A DNA stretch of 64,000 nucleotides from Rhizobium sp. 16-488-2b (lineage in GTDB: Bacteria > Pseudomonadota > Alphaproteobacteria > Rhizobiales > Rhizobiaceae). The stretch spans positions 1-64,000 of the forward strand of contig NZ_JAGHMF010000026.1 in assembly GCF_017741815.1 (NCBI RefSeq), written 5' to 3'. Of this stretch, positions 8,005 to 16,871 are shown one piece after another. A model generated the notes under the pieces. It had not been told where the DNA came from and ran no database searches. It saw nothing but the letters and a program-made list of their open reading frames with translations. The number at the start of each line of letters is the position of its first letter. Position 1 is the first letter of the stretch. The translations under genes and the position numbers were made by a program.

Positions 8005-10083
8005 TCAGGCATCACTCCCCGCCAACTCCTCGAACGTCGCCAGCCCACGCTTCACCAGCATCGCATCCGGGCTCGGCAGCTTGCCGCGGAATGCCCGGTA
8101 GGTATCCTCGGGATCGACCGACCCACCCACCGAATAGACGTGATCGCGCAATTTCCTGGCTATCTCGCCATTGAACGCATCGCCCGTCTCCTCGAAGGCC
8201 GAAAACGCATCGGCGTCGAGCACTTCCGACCACATGTAGGAATAGTATCCCGCCGAATAACCGCCCGCGAAGATATGCTGGAAGTGCGGTGAGGCATGGC
8301 GCATCACCATCGACTTCGGCATGCCGAGCTCCTTCAGCACCGCACCCTGCACCGCCATCGGATCGGCGACTTCGTCCCGCGTATGGAACGCCATGTCGAC
8401 CAGCGCAGACGAAGTGAACTCCACCGTGTTGAACCCGGCATTGAAGCTGCGCGCCGCCAGCACCTTGTCGAGCAGCTCCTGCGGCATCGGCTTGCCGGTC
8501 TCGAAATGCACGGCGTACTGCTTGAGGATCTCAGGCACCGTCAGCCAGTGCTCGTAAAGCTGCGACGGCAGTTCGACGAAATCGCGCGACACGCCGGTGC
8601 CCGACACCGAAGGGTAGGTGACGTTGGAGAGCATGCCGTGCAGCGCGTGGCCGAACTCGTGGAACAGCGTGCGTGCGTCATCGAGCGACAGCAGCGCCGG
8701 CTTGCCCTCGGCGGGCTTGGCGAAGTTGCAGACATTATAGATGATCGGCAGCTCGCCCTCGGCGCCATTCTTCAGCGGCAGCTTGTGCTGCGACTGGAAC
8801 GCGCTCATCCAGGCGCCCGAACGCTTCGACGAACGGGCGAAATAATCGCCGAGGAACATCGCCACCAGCTTCTCGTCGCGGTCGCGGATCTCGAAGACGC
8901 GGACATCGGGGTGATAGGCGGCAACGCCCTTCTTCTCCACCGCATGAATGCCAAACAGCCGCCCCGCCACGTCGAAGCAGGCGTCGATGATCTTTTCCAG
9001 CTGCAGATAGGGCTTCAGCTCGGCCTCGGAGAAATTGAATTTCTGCGCCCGGATCTTTTCGGCGTAGAACCGCCAGTCCCAGGGCATGACCTCGTGGTTC
9101 TTGCCTTCGTCGGCGATCAGCCTGGCGATATCCGCCTCTTCCTCACCGGCGCGCTTCACCGCCTTCACCCAGACCTTCTTCAGAAGATCATTCACCGCAT
9201 CAGGCGTCTTCGCCATGGTGTTGTCGAGCTTCAGCTCGGCGAAATTGCCGTAGCCGAGCAGCTTGGCCACCTCGCCGCGGAGCTGAAGCGTGTCGCGGAT
9301 GATGCCGCGATTGTCCGAAGGGCCGTCATTTTCGCCGCGCGCCACCCAGGCCTTGAACGCCTGTTCGCGCAGCTCGCGGCGCTCGGAGAAGGTCAGGAAC
9401 GGCTCGATGATCGAGCGCGACAGCGTCACCGCGAACTTGCCCTCTTCACCGCGCTCGCGCGCCGCCGCCGCCATCGCATCCTTGAGGAAATCGGGAACGC
9501 CTGCGAGATCGTCGCCGTCTGAAAGGATCAACGCCCAGCCCTTCTCGTCGGCGAGCACGTTCTGGCCGAACTGCGTGCCGAGCCCCGCCAGCTTCTCGTT
9601 GATGCCGGCGAGCTTTTCCTGCTCCGCCTTCTCAAGCTTGGCGCCCGACTTGACGAAGCCCTTCCAGTGGCGCTCCAGCACCCGCGTCTGCTCCAGCGTC
9701 AGCCCGAGCTTTTCACGCGCTTCCCAAAGCGTGTCGATGCGCGCAAAGAGCGCCGCATTCATGCCGATCTTCGAATAATGCCGCGACATCTTGGGCGAGA
9801 TATCCCGCTCCAGCGCCTGGATGGTGTCGTTGGTATGCGCGCCGGCGCGGTTCCAGAACAGGGCCGATACCCGCGAGAGATCGTCGCCCGCAAGCTCAAG
9901 CGCCACGATCGTATTGTCGAAGGTCGGCGCTTCGGGATTGTCGGCGATCGCATCGATCTCCTCTTCGTGCCGGGCAAGGGCCGCATCGAAAGCCGGCGCG
10001 AAATCGCCGTCATTCAGCGCCTCGAAGCGCGGCAGACCATTGAGGCCGTTCCAGTCGGTGAGAGCGGGGTTGTTGGCGGGCAT
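8005..10083 (-). CDS. M3 family metallopeptidase (oligopeptidase A / Dcp type)
   Basis: A 692-residue cytosolic zinc peptidase of the thimet oligopeptidase family, which degrades short peptides such as cleaved signal peptides. The zinc motif HEFGH is at residues 475-479, followed by ALHGMLSNVTYPSVSGTGV and the DFVELPSQLYEHW segment that is conserved in M3 enzymes. Length matches PrlC/Dcp. The start MPANNPALTDW was chosen because AAGGA lies 8 nt upstream. It is divergent from the hypothetical gene at 10314. Whether it is an endopeptidase (OpdA) or dipeptidyl carboxypeptidase (Dcp) cannot be settled by eye. Confidence 0.93.
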   Translation of the reverse strand: MPANNPALTDWNGLNGLPRFEALNDGDFAPAFDAALARHEEEIDAIADNPEAPTFDNTIVALELAGDDLSRVSALFWNRAGAHTNDTIQALERDISPKMSRHYSKIGMNAALFARIDTLWEAREKLGLTLEQTRVLERHWKGFVKSGAKLEKAEQEKLAGINEKLAGLGTQFGQNVLADEKGWALILSDGDDLAGVPDFLKDAMAAAARERGEEGKFAVTLSRSIIEPFLTFSERRELREQAFKAWVARGENDGPSDNRGIIRDTLQLRGEVAKLLGYGNFAELKLDNTMAKTPDAVNDLLKKVWVKAVKRAGEEEADIARLIADEGKNHEVMPWDWRFYAEKIRAQKFNFSEAELKPYLQLEKIIDACFDVAGRLFGIHAVEKKGVAAYHPDVRVFEIRDRDEKLVAMFLGDYFARSSKRSGAWMSAFQSQHKLPLKNGAEGELPIIYNVCNFAKPAEGKPALLSLDDARTLFHEFGHALHGMLSNVTYPSVSGTGVSRDFVELPSQLYEHWLTVPEILKQYAVHFETGKPMPQELLDKVLAARSFNAGFNTVEFTSSALVDMAFHTRDEVADPMAVQGAVLKELGMPKSMVMRHASPHFQHIFAGGYSAGYYSYMWSEVLDADAFSAFEETGDAFNGEIARKLRDHVYSVGGSVDPEDTYRAFRGKLPSPDAMLVKRGLATFEELAGSDA

Positions 10084-10233
10084 ACGGACATCCTTGTTTG
10101 GCGGGCTTGTTCGGCGGGCGTGTTGTCTCGGAAACCAATATAGGAAGGCAGCACGGCGATTGGTATCGCCACCTTGAGCGAGCGACCGCGCCACCTATAC
10201 GAGAAGTTGATCCCTAAAAATGCTATATAAGAA

Positions 10234-10249
10234 TTAACTATTTGTTAAC
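10234..10249. promoter_or_regulatory. Candidate CtrA-binding box
   Basis: TTAA, seven bases (CTATTTG), then TTAAC: a perfect match to the CtrA recognition sequence. It is 65 bp upstream of the hypothetical gene at 10314, in an AT-rich intergenic region shared with the divergent M3 peptidase gene. In rhizobia CtrA controls division and flagellar genes, so the downstream gene may belong to that regulon (inference). Confidence 0.45.
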
Positions 10250-10313
10250 GATTGACCATGGTGCGGCGCACACGGTATTTTTGCTCAATCTTTTTTAATC
10301 ATGGATGCGGGCA

Positions 10314-10745
10314 ATGGAAATCACATCACTGCGGTTTTCGCCGAATTTATCGTTCCGGAAATATTCCGATAATTCGCAATTTAACAACAGCTTGACCGAA
10401 ACCTTCAGCTCGGTTTCGAGCGCTTCATCGACCTTCAGGATCGACGAGGCGACATCGGCGCAACCGGATTTTTCGGCCATAACAGCCGCCGACCTGCGCA
10501 ACCATGCGCGCCAGAATTTCGACAACGGCACGCTCGACCAGGACACCTATGCGGCGATCTCCGAACCGCTGCCGATGCGCACCATCGACCCGTCAGGCAA
10601 CGTTCTCGATCTCTCCGACGTCACCGACGGCACCAGCTTCAACTTCAGGGACTATTACAAGGACCAGCTGCAGATCGCCATGTCGATCGGCGATCCCGAG
10701 ACGGTGAAGACCCTGAAATCGGTCGTCAGCTTCCTCGACGTCTGA
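10314..10745 (+). CDS. Hypothetical protein, possibly CtrA-regulated
   Basis: A 143-residue soluble protein with no family I can name. Residues 1-50 are rich in Ser, Thr and Asn and look disordered; the second half is more ordered (TAADLRNHARQNFDNGTLD, then FRDYYKDQLQIAMSIGDPET and TLKSVVSFLDV) and looks helical. No signal peptide, membrane helix or catalytic motif is seen. I start at ATG 10314; another in-frame ATG lies at 10305. The upstream region is AT-rich and carries the CtrA-type box at 10234. Confidence 0.65.
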   Translation: MEITSLRFSPNLSFRKYSDNSQFNNSLTETFSSVSSASSTFRIDEATSAQPDFSAITAADLRNHARQNFDNGTLDQDTYAAISEPLPMRTIDPSGNVLDLSDVTDGTSFNFRDYYKDQLQIAMSIGDPETVKTLKSVVSFLDV

Positions 10746-10776
10746 CGCGCTACCGCTTGCGCCCGGCGCAGGCCGA

Positions 10777-11418
10777 TCAGGCCTTGCGCCACCCCATCAG
10801 CCCCGGCGTCGCATGCAGCAGAGCCTGCACGGCAAAGCCCATGAACAGCACGCCCGAGCAGCGCACGATCAGCCGCTCATGCGCGCGATAGAAGCGCCGC
10901 ACCGCGCCGGTACCGACGATCGCGATCAGGATCATGTCGGCGACGATGAAGCCGAGGAACGACACGGCAAGCAGCACCGGCAGCGTCTGAAACTGCAGGG
11001 CGCTGGCCGACCCCGCCACCAGCGCCGTGAATGTCGCGAGCGCCACCGGATAGCCCTTTGGATTGGTAACACCGAAGATCAGCCCGCGCCGAAACGGCCG
11101 CTCGACAACCATCAGCGCCTGCCCCTCGCCCTTCGGCTTGGCGCGAAACGCGTTCCAGCCGATCCAGGCGAGATAGAAGCCGCAGGCGAGCCCCAGTGCA
11201 TCGAACACGAAGGTCCCGATCGTCTTGGCGCCGATGATCGCCACCAGCGCCAGCGACGCCCACAGCGTATCGCCGACCAGATGCCCACAGACAAACTGCG
11301 CCCCCGCCTTCCGCCCCTGCCCGGCTCCGATACCCAGCAGCGCCAGAAACGCCGGTCCGGGAATGAGCACATAGAGAAGCGCCGCCAGAAAAGCGCCCGC
11401 GAGCAGCGATTGCGTCAT
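10777..11418 (-). CDS. LysE family translocator
   Basis: A 213-residue inner-membrane protein with about six hydrophobic helices, of the LysE/RhtB amino-acid exporter family. The N-terminal block FLAALLYVLIPGPAFLALL with its PGP motif, and the GVTNPKGYPVALATFTAL block, are typical of the family. Substrate is not predictable. GGGGGA lies about 6 nt before the ATG at 11418. It is convergent with the hypothetical gene at 10314. A second, distant LysE-type gene lies at 18144-18785. Confidence 0.9.
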   Translation of the reverse strand: MTQSLLAGAFLAALLYVLIPGPAFLALLGIGAGQGRKAGAQFVCGHLVGDTLWASLALVAIIGAKTIGTFVFDALGLACGFYLAWIGWNAFRAKPKGEGQALMVVERPFRRGLIFGVTNPKGYPVALATFTALVAGSASALQFQTLPVLLAVSFLGFIVADMILIAIVGTGAVRRFYRAHERLIVRCSGVLFMGFAVQALLHATPGLMGWRKA

Positions 11419-11629
11419 GAAGAATCCCCCGTGAAAAGACCGAGATTATGCGGTGTGGCGGGGACGTCAAGCGGAAGCAAGAAAGCCCCGCCGGGATCAC
11501 CGAAGCAAGCCGCCCAACCTCATTCAAACTATTGATGAACGCGTTCCGCCGCCGCAATGGATTTCGCGGATCGCGCGGATTAGCCTTGGCCATTGCTTGC
11601 CCTGGTTTCATGAGGAAAGCCGTTTCCCA

Positions 11630-12262
11630 ATGCCCATTCTCGACGCGACCGCCGTCCACCCGATCACGCTGCCGGATGGCACCATCTACAGCGATACCGT
11701 CTATCTGAAGAACGTCATTGCCCATCCGCGCATGGAGATCGGCGACTACAGCTATTACACCCACTCGGGCAAACCGGAAGACACCGCCGGCGTCCTCGCA
11801 CCCTATCTCGGGCATGCCGTCCGCGAGCGCCTTATCATCGGAAAATTCGTGCAGATTGCCCGTGGCAGCTATTTCATCACCAGCTCGGCCAACCATCCGA
11901 TGAATGGCTTCACGACCTATCCGTTCCGGATCTTCAAACCGGAAACCTTCGGCTACAAGGACTTGCCGGTGAAGGATACGATCGTCGGGCATGACGTCTG
12001 GATAGGCCATGACGCGGCGATCATGCCGGGTGTCAAGATCGGGTCTGGCGCCATTGTCGCCGCCGGATCGGTGGTTGCCCGTGACGTTCCGCCCTATGCC
12101 GTCGTCGGCGGCAACCCGGCAACGATCATCCGCATGCGATATCCAGCGGCCGTCATCGATGAACTGCTTCAGATCGCATGGTGGGACTGGCCTCTGGACA
12201 AGATCGAGGCGAACTTGGCGGCTCTTGAGAACGGTGATCTCGCGGCACTGAAAATGGCATAA
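11630..12262 (+). CDS. CatB-related O-acetyltransferase (Vat-like hexapeptide repeat)
   Basis: A 210-residue left-handed beta-helix acetyltransferase of the xenobiotic/CatB type, which transfers acetyl from acetyl-CoA to a hydroxyl. The hexapeptide repeats are visible at IGDYSYYTHSG, IIGKFVQIARG, TIVGHDVWIGHDAAIMPG and KIGSGAIVAAGSVVARDVPP, ending in the usual VVGGNPATIIRMRY. The true substrate may be a sugar, polyketide or antibiotic; family members include both virginiamycin and chloramphenicol acetyltransferases, so resistance should not be assumed. The start at ATG 11630 gives the family length; its ribosome-binding site is weak (GAGGA 14 nt upstream). Confidence 0.85.
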   Translation: MPILDATAVHPITLPDGTIYSDTVYLKNVIAHPRMEIGDYSYYTHSGKPEDTAGVLAPYLGHAVRERLIIGKFVQIARGSYFITSSANHPMNGFTTYPFRIFKPETFGYKDLPVKDTIVGHDVWIGHDAAIMPGVKIGSGAIVAAGSVVARDVPPYAVVGGNPATIIRMRYPAAVIDELLQIAWWDWPLDKIEANLAALENGDLAALKMA

Positions 12263-12403
12263 CGCAAATATCGCAATAGGCGCTCCCGCGAGCCTTTGCG
12301 CGCCTCGGCATTTTTGCATTGCCGTATCACAAGCCTTGCGTCAGAAAAGACGAAGTCCTGCTTTCCAGGCGTTGCGACCGCCACCAGCCAATCGAGTACC
12401 CGC

Positions 12404-13624
12404 ATGCCCCCATTCCGGATGAGCGCAAGGCGAACGAGCATGCTCGGCGCGCTGCTTGCCACCCTCGGCCCGATCTCCATGTCGATCTACACACCCACCA
12501 TGCCGGAGCTGGTGGGCGCCTTTCACACGACGGATTCAGCGATCAAGCTGACGCTGTCGCTCTATTTCGCCGGCTTCTCGATTGCCCAGCTGCTCGCCGG
12601 CCCGCTCTCGGATGCCTTTGGCCGCCGCGCCGCGACGCTCCTCTTCGTCGGCATCTACATGGTGGGAAGCCTGCTGTCGGCGTTTGCGCCCGGCATCGAA
12701 TGGCTGCTCGCCGGCCGCCTGATCCAGGGCATCGGCGCCTCGGTCGGGATTACCGTTGCGCGCGCCATCGTCCGCGATCAGTTCACCGGCGTCGACGCCT
12801 CCAGGATCATGAACCTGATTGGCATCATGATCGCGATCGGCCCCGCCATCGCGCCGACCGTCGGCGGCCTTGCGCTCGCCGCCTTCGGCTGGCAGTCCGT
12901 GTTCTTCCTGTTGATCGGCTTCGGCCTTTTGATCTGCCTCTCCGTCCTCGTCTTCATGCGCGAGACCAGCACGCCAGACCGCCGCCGCGCTTTGCCCGGC
13001 CCGCTGCTACAGGCCTATGCCGAGCTTGCCCGCGAGCCGCGCTTCATCTCCGCCTCGCTGGTGCTGGGCGGCTCGATCGGCGCGCTCTACGCCCAGGCGA
13101 CGATGCTGCCCTTCATCCTGATCAAGGTGGTCGGCCTCTCGCCGACGGCCTTCGGCCTCGGCATGCTGATGCAATCCGGCTCCTATTTCGCAGGCTCCGT
13201 CGCTCTCAGGATGACCTCGGCACGGCTCGGCGGCGATGGCTCGGTTCGCGCCGGCCTTTGCCTGTTCGGCCTTTCCGGCATCATGATCGCGCTCTCGGTC
13301 GCCTTCGTGACACCGAGCTATATCTCGATCATGGGCCCGGTCGCCTTCCTGGCATTCGGCCTCGCCTTCCTGACCCCGCACATGACCACCTCAGGCCTCT
13401 ACCCCTTCCCACACATCGCCGGCTCCGCCTCGGCGATGATGGGCTTCATCCAGATGGGCTGCGGCTTCACCGGCGGCCTCATAGCCTCCCGGATCGGCGC
13501 CCCCCTCATGGCCTTCGGCACCATCATCCCCGCCATGACCCTGATCGCGATCATCAGCTACCTCTGTTTTTTGAAGGCGACCCGCCGTGCGACGACGGTG
13601 TCGCATTCCAGTCTGGGGGAGTGA
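12404..13624 (+). CDS. Bcr/CflA-type multidrug MFS exporter
   Basis: A 12-helix MFS drug/proton antiporter of about 406 residues. The first helices read MLGALLATLGPISMSIYTPTM in two parts with LVGAFHTTDSAIKLTLSLYF, and the loop after helix 2 is GPLSDAFGRR, both hallmarks of Bcr/CflA exporters. The motif-C region is GIMIAIGPAIAPTVGG. Substrates in the family include bicyclomycin, chloramphenicol and cysteine; none is assigned here. The start at 12404 is tentative because no good ribosome-binding site precedes it; ATG 12419 is possible. It follows the acetyltransferase gene by 141 bp in the same direction. Confidence 0.88.
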   Translation: MPPFRMSARRTSMLGALLATLGPISMSIYTPTMPELVGAFHTTDSAIKLTLSLYFAGFSIAQLLAGPLSDAFGRRAATLLFVGIYMVGSLLSAFAPGIEWLLAGRLIQGIGASVGITVARAIVRDQFTGVDASRIMNLIGIMIAIGPAIAPTVGGLALAAFGWQSVFFLLIGFGLLICLSVLVFMRETSTPDRRRALPGPLLQAYAELAREPRFISASLVLGGSIGALYAQATMLPFILIKVVGLSPTAFGLGMLMQSGSYFAGSVALRMTSARLGGDGSVRAGLCLFGLSGIMIALSVAFVTPSYISIMGPVAFLAFGLAFLTPHMTTSGLYPFPHIAGSASAMMGFIQMGCGFTGGLIASRIGAPLMAFGTIIPAMTLIAIISYLCFLKATRRATTVSHSSLGE

Positions 13625-13835
13625 GGGCTTGGAGCCAGCCACCGATAAACCATTGAAATAAAAGCGCAAACACCTCCACTGGCGTCATCCTCGGCCTTGT
13701 GCCGAGGATCTAACCACACCTCCACAAGTTCAAGGTGAGTGGACACTTGGCACTCCCCTTCCACAATGCCGCTTCTCGTCGCCAAGCATCCATTGACTCA
13801 CATTCCGGGCAGCGTGCTTAGATCCTCGGGCCGAG

Positions 13836-15089
13836 TGTACAGCCTTGATACATACCTGACAGATGTTCGGAGACATGCCTGACACTTTTCGGATTGCAAT
13901 CCGGGAGGTTTCGATGGCTTGGCGGGCGAGGTCGGTTGTGGACGAGCGTTTGGAATTCTGCCGGTTGGCGGGGCTTGAGGGGGGCGAATGTGTCGACCCT
14001 TTGCGAGCGCTTCGGCATCAGCCGGCAGACGGGCTATGTCTGGCTGAAGCGGTTTGCCGCCGGCGAGACGGTCGATGACCGATCGCGCCGGCCGCATGCA
14101 AGCCCGCGGCGCACCACTGTCGATCTCAAGCGCTCGGTGCTTTCGGTCCGCGACGAACACCCGGCCTGGGGCGCGCGCAAGATCGCAAGGCGGCTGCTCG
14201 ATCTCGGTATCGAACCACCCTGCGCCTCGACCGTGCATGCGATCCTTGCTCGCCATGACAGGATCGGCCCGCACACGAAGGACCACATGGCGCCAGGCCG
14301 CTTCGAGCGCGAGGCGCCCAACCTGCTTTGGCAGATGGATTTCAAGGGGCAGATTAGGCTGACCTCGGGCGGTTGGTGCCATCCGCTCACCATCATCGAC
14401 GACCATTCCCGCTTCGCCATTGCCATCGAGGCCTGCCTCGACCAGCAGATGCCGACCGTTCGCAGCCGCATGGAGCCCATCCTGCGCCGCTACGGCCTGC
14501 CCATGGCCATCTATACCGATAACGGCAATCCTTGGGGCACCGGCGTCCCCAATCAGTGGACGCGGCTGCGCGTCTGGCTGCTGAAGCTCGGCATTGATCT
14601 CATTCATGCAAGGCCCTATCACCCGCAGGGACGCGGCAAGAACGAGCGCTTCCACCGCAGCCTCAAGGCCGAGGTGCTGAACTTCGCGGCGCTCTCCGGC
14701 CAGCCTCAGGCGCAAAAGGCTTTCGACCGCTGGCGCGAGATCTACAATCACCACCGCCCGCACGAGGCGATCGGCATGGCGGTTCCGGCCAGTCGCTACA
14801 GCCCTTCGCCGAGACCTTTTCCCAAGCGCCTGCCGGAGCCCGTCTACGACAGCGGCGAGATCGTCCGGCGCATCAGCACGACCAAGGGCTACATCGTCTT
14901 CAAGGGGCAGGCATGGCGCGTGCCCGGCGCCTTCAAGGGCGAGTGCCTGGCCCTTCGTCCCCTCGACCGCGACGGCCTATACGGCGTCTTCTTCGGCGCA
15001 ACCAAGGTTGCCAAAATCGACCTCGCGAACCCGCCGTGAGTGTCAGGCATGTCTCCGAACGACTGTCAGGGATGTCTCCGGGCTTTACA
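13836..15089 (+). mobile_element. IS481-family insertion sequence
   Basis: A 1254-bp element bounded by imperfect terminal inverted repeats of about 50 bp. Both ends start TGTA, contain CCTGACAG, and finish GTTCGGAGACATGCCTGACAC when read inward. Both flanks carry the 5-bp direct repeat CCGAG (13831-13835 and 15090-15094), the target duplication. It encodes one DDE transposase on the plus strand. The TGT...ACA ends and the transposase type place it in the IS481 family. Intact ends and duplication imply fairly recent insertion. Confidence 0.9.
13914..15039 (+). pseudogene. IS481-type transposase, frameshifted at a G6 run
   Basis: An integrase-core DDE transposase that cuts and joins the element's ends. 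The N terminus MAWRARSVVDERLEFCRLAG starts at ATG 13914 with GGGAGG 5 nt upstream, but in a different frame from the rest. The frames meet at six G residues (13979-13984), where five would give a continuous protein resembling LEGANVSTLCERFGISRQTG. Downstream are a helix-turn-helix and the catalytic acids in WQMDFKG, YTDNGNPWG and GRGKNERFH. It is either inactivated by one inserted G, expressed by slippage at the G run, or a sequencing error. The long frame alone lacks the true first 20 or so residues. Confidence 0.85.
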
Positions 15090-15180
15090 CCGAGCCCGAG
15101 GATGACGGCGGAGCGTGGGGCGATCGCCGGCAACCTATTGAATAAGCGATAAAATATAGCCGCTCCGTCCACGCAAATAC

Positions 15181-15208
15181 AAAAAGGCCCGCACGAGGCG
15201 GGCCTTTC
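15181..15208 (-). terminator. Rho-independent terminator of argG
   Basis: On the minus strand AAAGGCCCGCC, a short loop, then GCGGGCCTTTTTG. It lies 24 bp after the argG stop codon and is well formed, with a 10-bp GC-rich stem and a T run. Confidence 0.9.
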
Positions 15209-15231
15209 GAAACCAAACCGGCAGATGCCGC

Positions 15232-16455
15232 TTACTTGCTCAGATTACGCTTGCCGAGCGTGCGCAGGCGCAGCGCGTTGAGCTTGATGAAGCCGGCGGC
15301 GTCCTTCTGGTCGTAGGCGCCCTGGTCGTCTTCGAAGGTGACGAGCGTGTCGGAGTAGAGCGACTTGTCGCTCTCGCGGCCGATGACCATGACGTTGCCC
15401 TTATAGAGCTTCAGCGTCACTTCGCCCTCGACATGCTCCTGGCTCTTGTCGATCAGCGCCTGCAGCATTTCGCGCTCCGGCGAGAACCAGAAGCCGTAAT
15501 AGATCAGCTCGGCGTAGCGAGGCATGATCTCATCCTTCAGGTGCGCCGCACCACGGTCGAGCGTGATGCTCTCGATCGCACGGTGGGCCGACAGCAGGAT
15601 CGTGCCGCCGGGGGTCTCGTAGACGCCGCGCGACTTCATGCCGACATAGCGGTTCTCGACGAGGTCGAGACGGCCGATGCCATTGTCGCGGCCGTAGGTG
15701 TTGAGCGCTGCGAGCAGCGTTGCCGGGCTCATGCGCACGCCGTTGATCGAGACGGCATCGCCCTTCTCGAAGCCAACCTTGATGATCGTGGCCTTGTCGG
15801 GTGCCGCTTCCGGCGAGATCGTGCGCATGTGCACGTATTCGGGAGCCTCGACAGCCGGATCTTCCAGAACCTTGCCCTCGGAAGAGGAGTGCAGCAGGTT
15901 GGCGTCGACGGAGAACGGCGCTTCGCCCTTCTTGTCCTTGGCAACCGGGATCTGGTGTGCTTCGGCAAACGCGAGCAGGTCGGTACGCGACTTGAACGAC
16001 CAGTCGCGCCAGGGAGCGATGATCTTGATGTCGGGGTTCAGCGCATAGGCCGAAAGCTCGAAACGAACCTGGTCGTTGCCCTTGCCGGTCGCACCGTGGG
16101 CAATGGCGTCGGCGCCGGTCTTCTTGGCGATATCGATCAGGTGCTTGGAGATCAGCGGGCGGGCGATCGAGGTGCCGAGCAGGTAGACGCCTTCATAGAC
16201 GGCATTGGCGCGGAACATCGGGAAGACGAAATCGCGCACGAACTCTTCGCGCACGTCCTCAATGTAGATCTCCTTGATGCCGAGCATCTCGGCCTTCTTG
16301 CGCGCCGGCTCGAGCTCTTCGCCCTGTCCGAGGTCGGCCGTGAAGGTGACGACTTCGGCGTTAAGCTCGGTCTGCAGCCACTTCAGGATGATCGAGGTGT
16401 CGAGACCGCCGGAATAGGCGAGGACGACTTTCTTTACGTCTTTGTGCGATGCCAT
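15232..16455 (-). CDS. argG: Argininosuccinate synthase
   Basis: A 407-residue cytosolic enzyme that joins citrulline and aspartate with ATP to give argininosuccinate, the penultimate step of arginine synthesis. The ATP-pyrophosphatase P-loop AYSGGLDTS is at residues 13-21, followed by VVTFTADLGQGEE, the citrulline-binding HGATGKGNDQVRFE and the C-terminal ENRYVGMKSRGVYETPGG in the expected order. Length is typical of the type-I enzyme. It is a single-gene transcript with its own terminator; argH is not in the window. Confidence 0.98.
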   Translation of the reverse strand: MASHKDVKKVVLAYSGGLDTSIILKWLQTELNAEVVTFTADLGQGEELEPARKKAEMLGIKEIYIEDVREEFVRDFVFPMFRANAVYEGVYLLGTSIARPLISKHLIDIAKKTGADAIAHGATGKGNDQVRFELSAYALNPDIKIIAPWRDWSFKSRTDLLAFAEAHQIPVAKDKKGEAPFSVDANLLHSSSEGKVLEDPAVEAPEYVHMRTISPEAAPDKATIIKVGFEKGDAVSINGVRMSPATLLAALNTYGRDNGIGRLDLVENRYVGMKSRGVYETPGGTILLSAHRAIESITLDRGAAHLKDEIMPRYAELIYYGFWFSPEREMLQALIDKSQEHVEGEVTLKLYKGNVMVIGRESDKSLYSDTLVTFEDDQGAYDQKDAAGFIKLNALRLRTLGKRNLSK

Positions 16456-16568
16456 GATGATGAGATCCGTTGTGCCAAGAGGGTCGCGGCCAGCCGCAAG
16501 ACCCGGTATCGCCGGGCACTTTTAGCGAGATTGACGCCGGACGCAAGGGACACGGCCCCGAACGGCGC

Positions 16569-16871
16569 CTAAAGATGCGCCTCGATGTTCATGCGTCGAT
16601 GCAGCACGCGTATGATGGTGACCAGCCGGTCGGTCTCCTTGTAGACGATGAAGTGGGATTGGTAGGCGAAAGCCCTGTAGCCGGGACGGACACTATCCGA
16701 GAAGCGGCCTCGCTTGGCTCCGCTCGCCAACTCCGGAAAACAGCCAACCAATCCGCGATAGTAGCTGTCGGCCTGTTCTTTCGACCACGTCTGAAACGTA
16801 TATAGCCAGATATCGTCGAGATCCTGGCGCGCTCTTGGCGAAATGCGGTAGGAGCGGTGCCTAGCGGACAT
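16569..16871 (-). CDS. parE: ParE-type toxin
   Basis: A 100-residue toxin of the RelE/ParE superfamily. The N terminus YRISPRARQDLDDIWLYTFQ and the C terminus RAFAYQSHFIVYKETDRLVTIIRVLHRRMN carry the typical ParE features; family members inhibit DNA gyrase, although some superfamily members cleave mRNA. It overlaps its antitoxin gene by 11 bp, so the two are translationally coupled. The pair sits between argG and the SDR gene. Confidence 0.9.
   Translation of the reverse strand: MSARHRSYRISPRARQDLDDIWLYTFQTWSKEQADSYYRGLVGCFPELASGAKRGRFSDSVRPGYRAFAYQSHFIVYKETDRLVTIIRVLHRRMNIEAHL

Larger units (their letters stand above)
13665..15135. repeat. Paired-hairpin repeat, type D, split by an insertion sequence
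   Basis: The element comprises a first hairpin at 13688-13708 (TCCTCGGC, loop CTTGT, GCCGAGGA), a spacer of about 115 bp, and a second hairpin TCCTCGGG/CCCGAGGA whose 5-nt loop is interrupted by the insertion sequence at 13836-15089. Other copies lie at 32379-32510, 49764-50023 and 55163-55280. All share flanking CTTAGATCCTCGG and GAGGATGACG sequences, and copies of TTTCAATAGGTTAC or its complement nearby. Apart from the transposase I see no gene here. Confidence 0.8.

Noticed and set aside
11630..12262. A dedicated antibiotic-resistance gene (Vat/CatB)
   Set aside because: The fold is shared by many sugar and metabolite acetyltransferases and the context gives no support for resistance.
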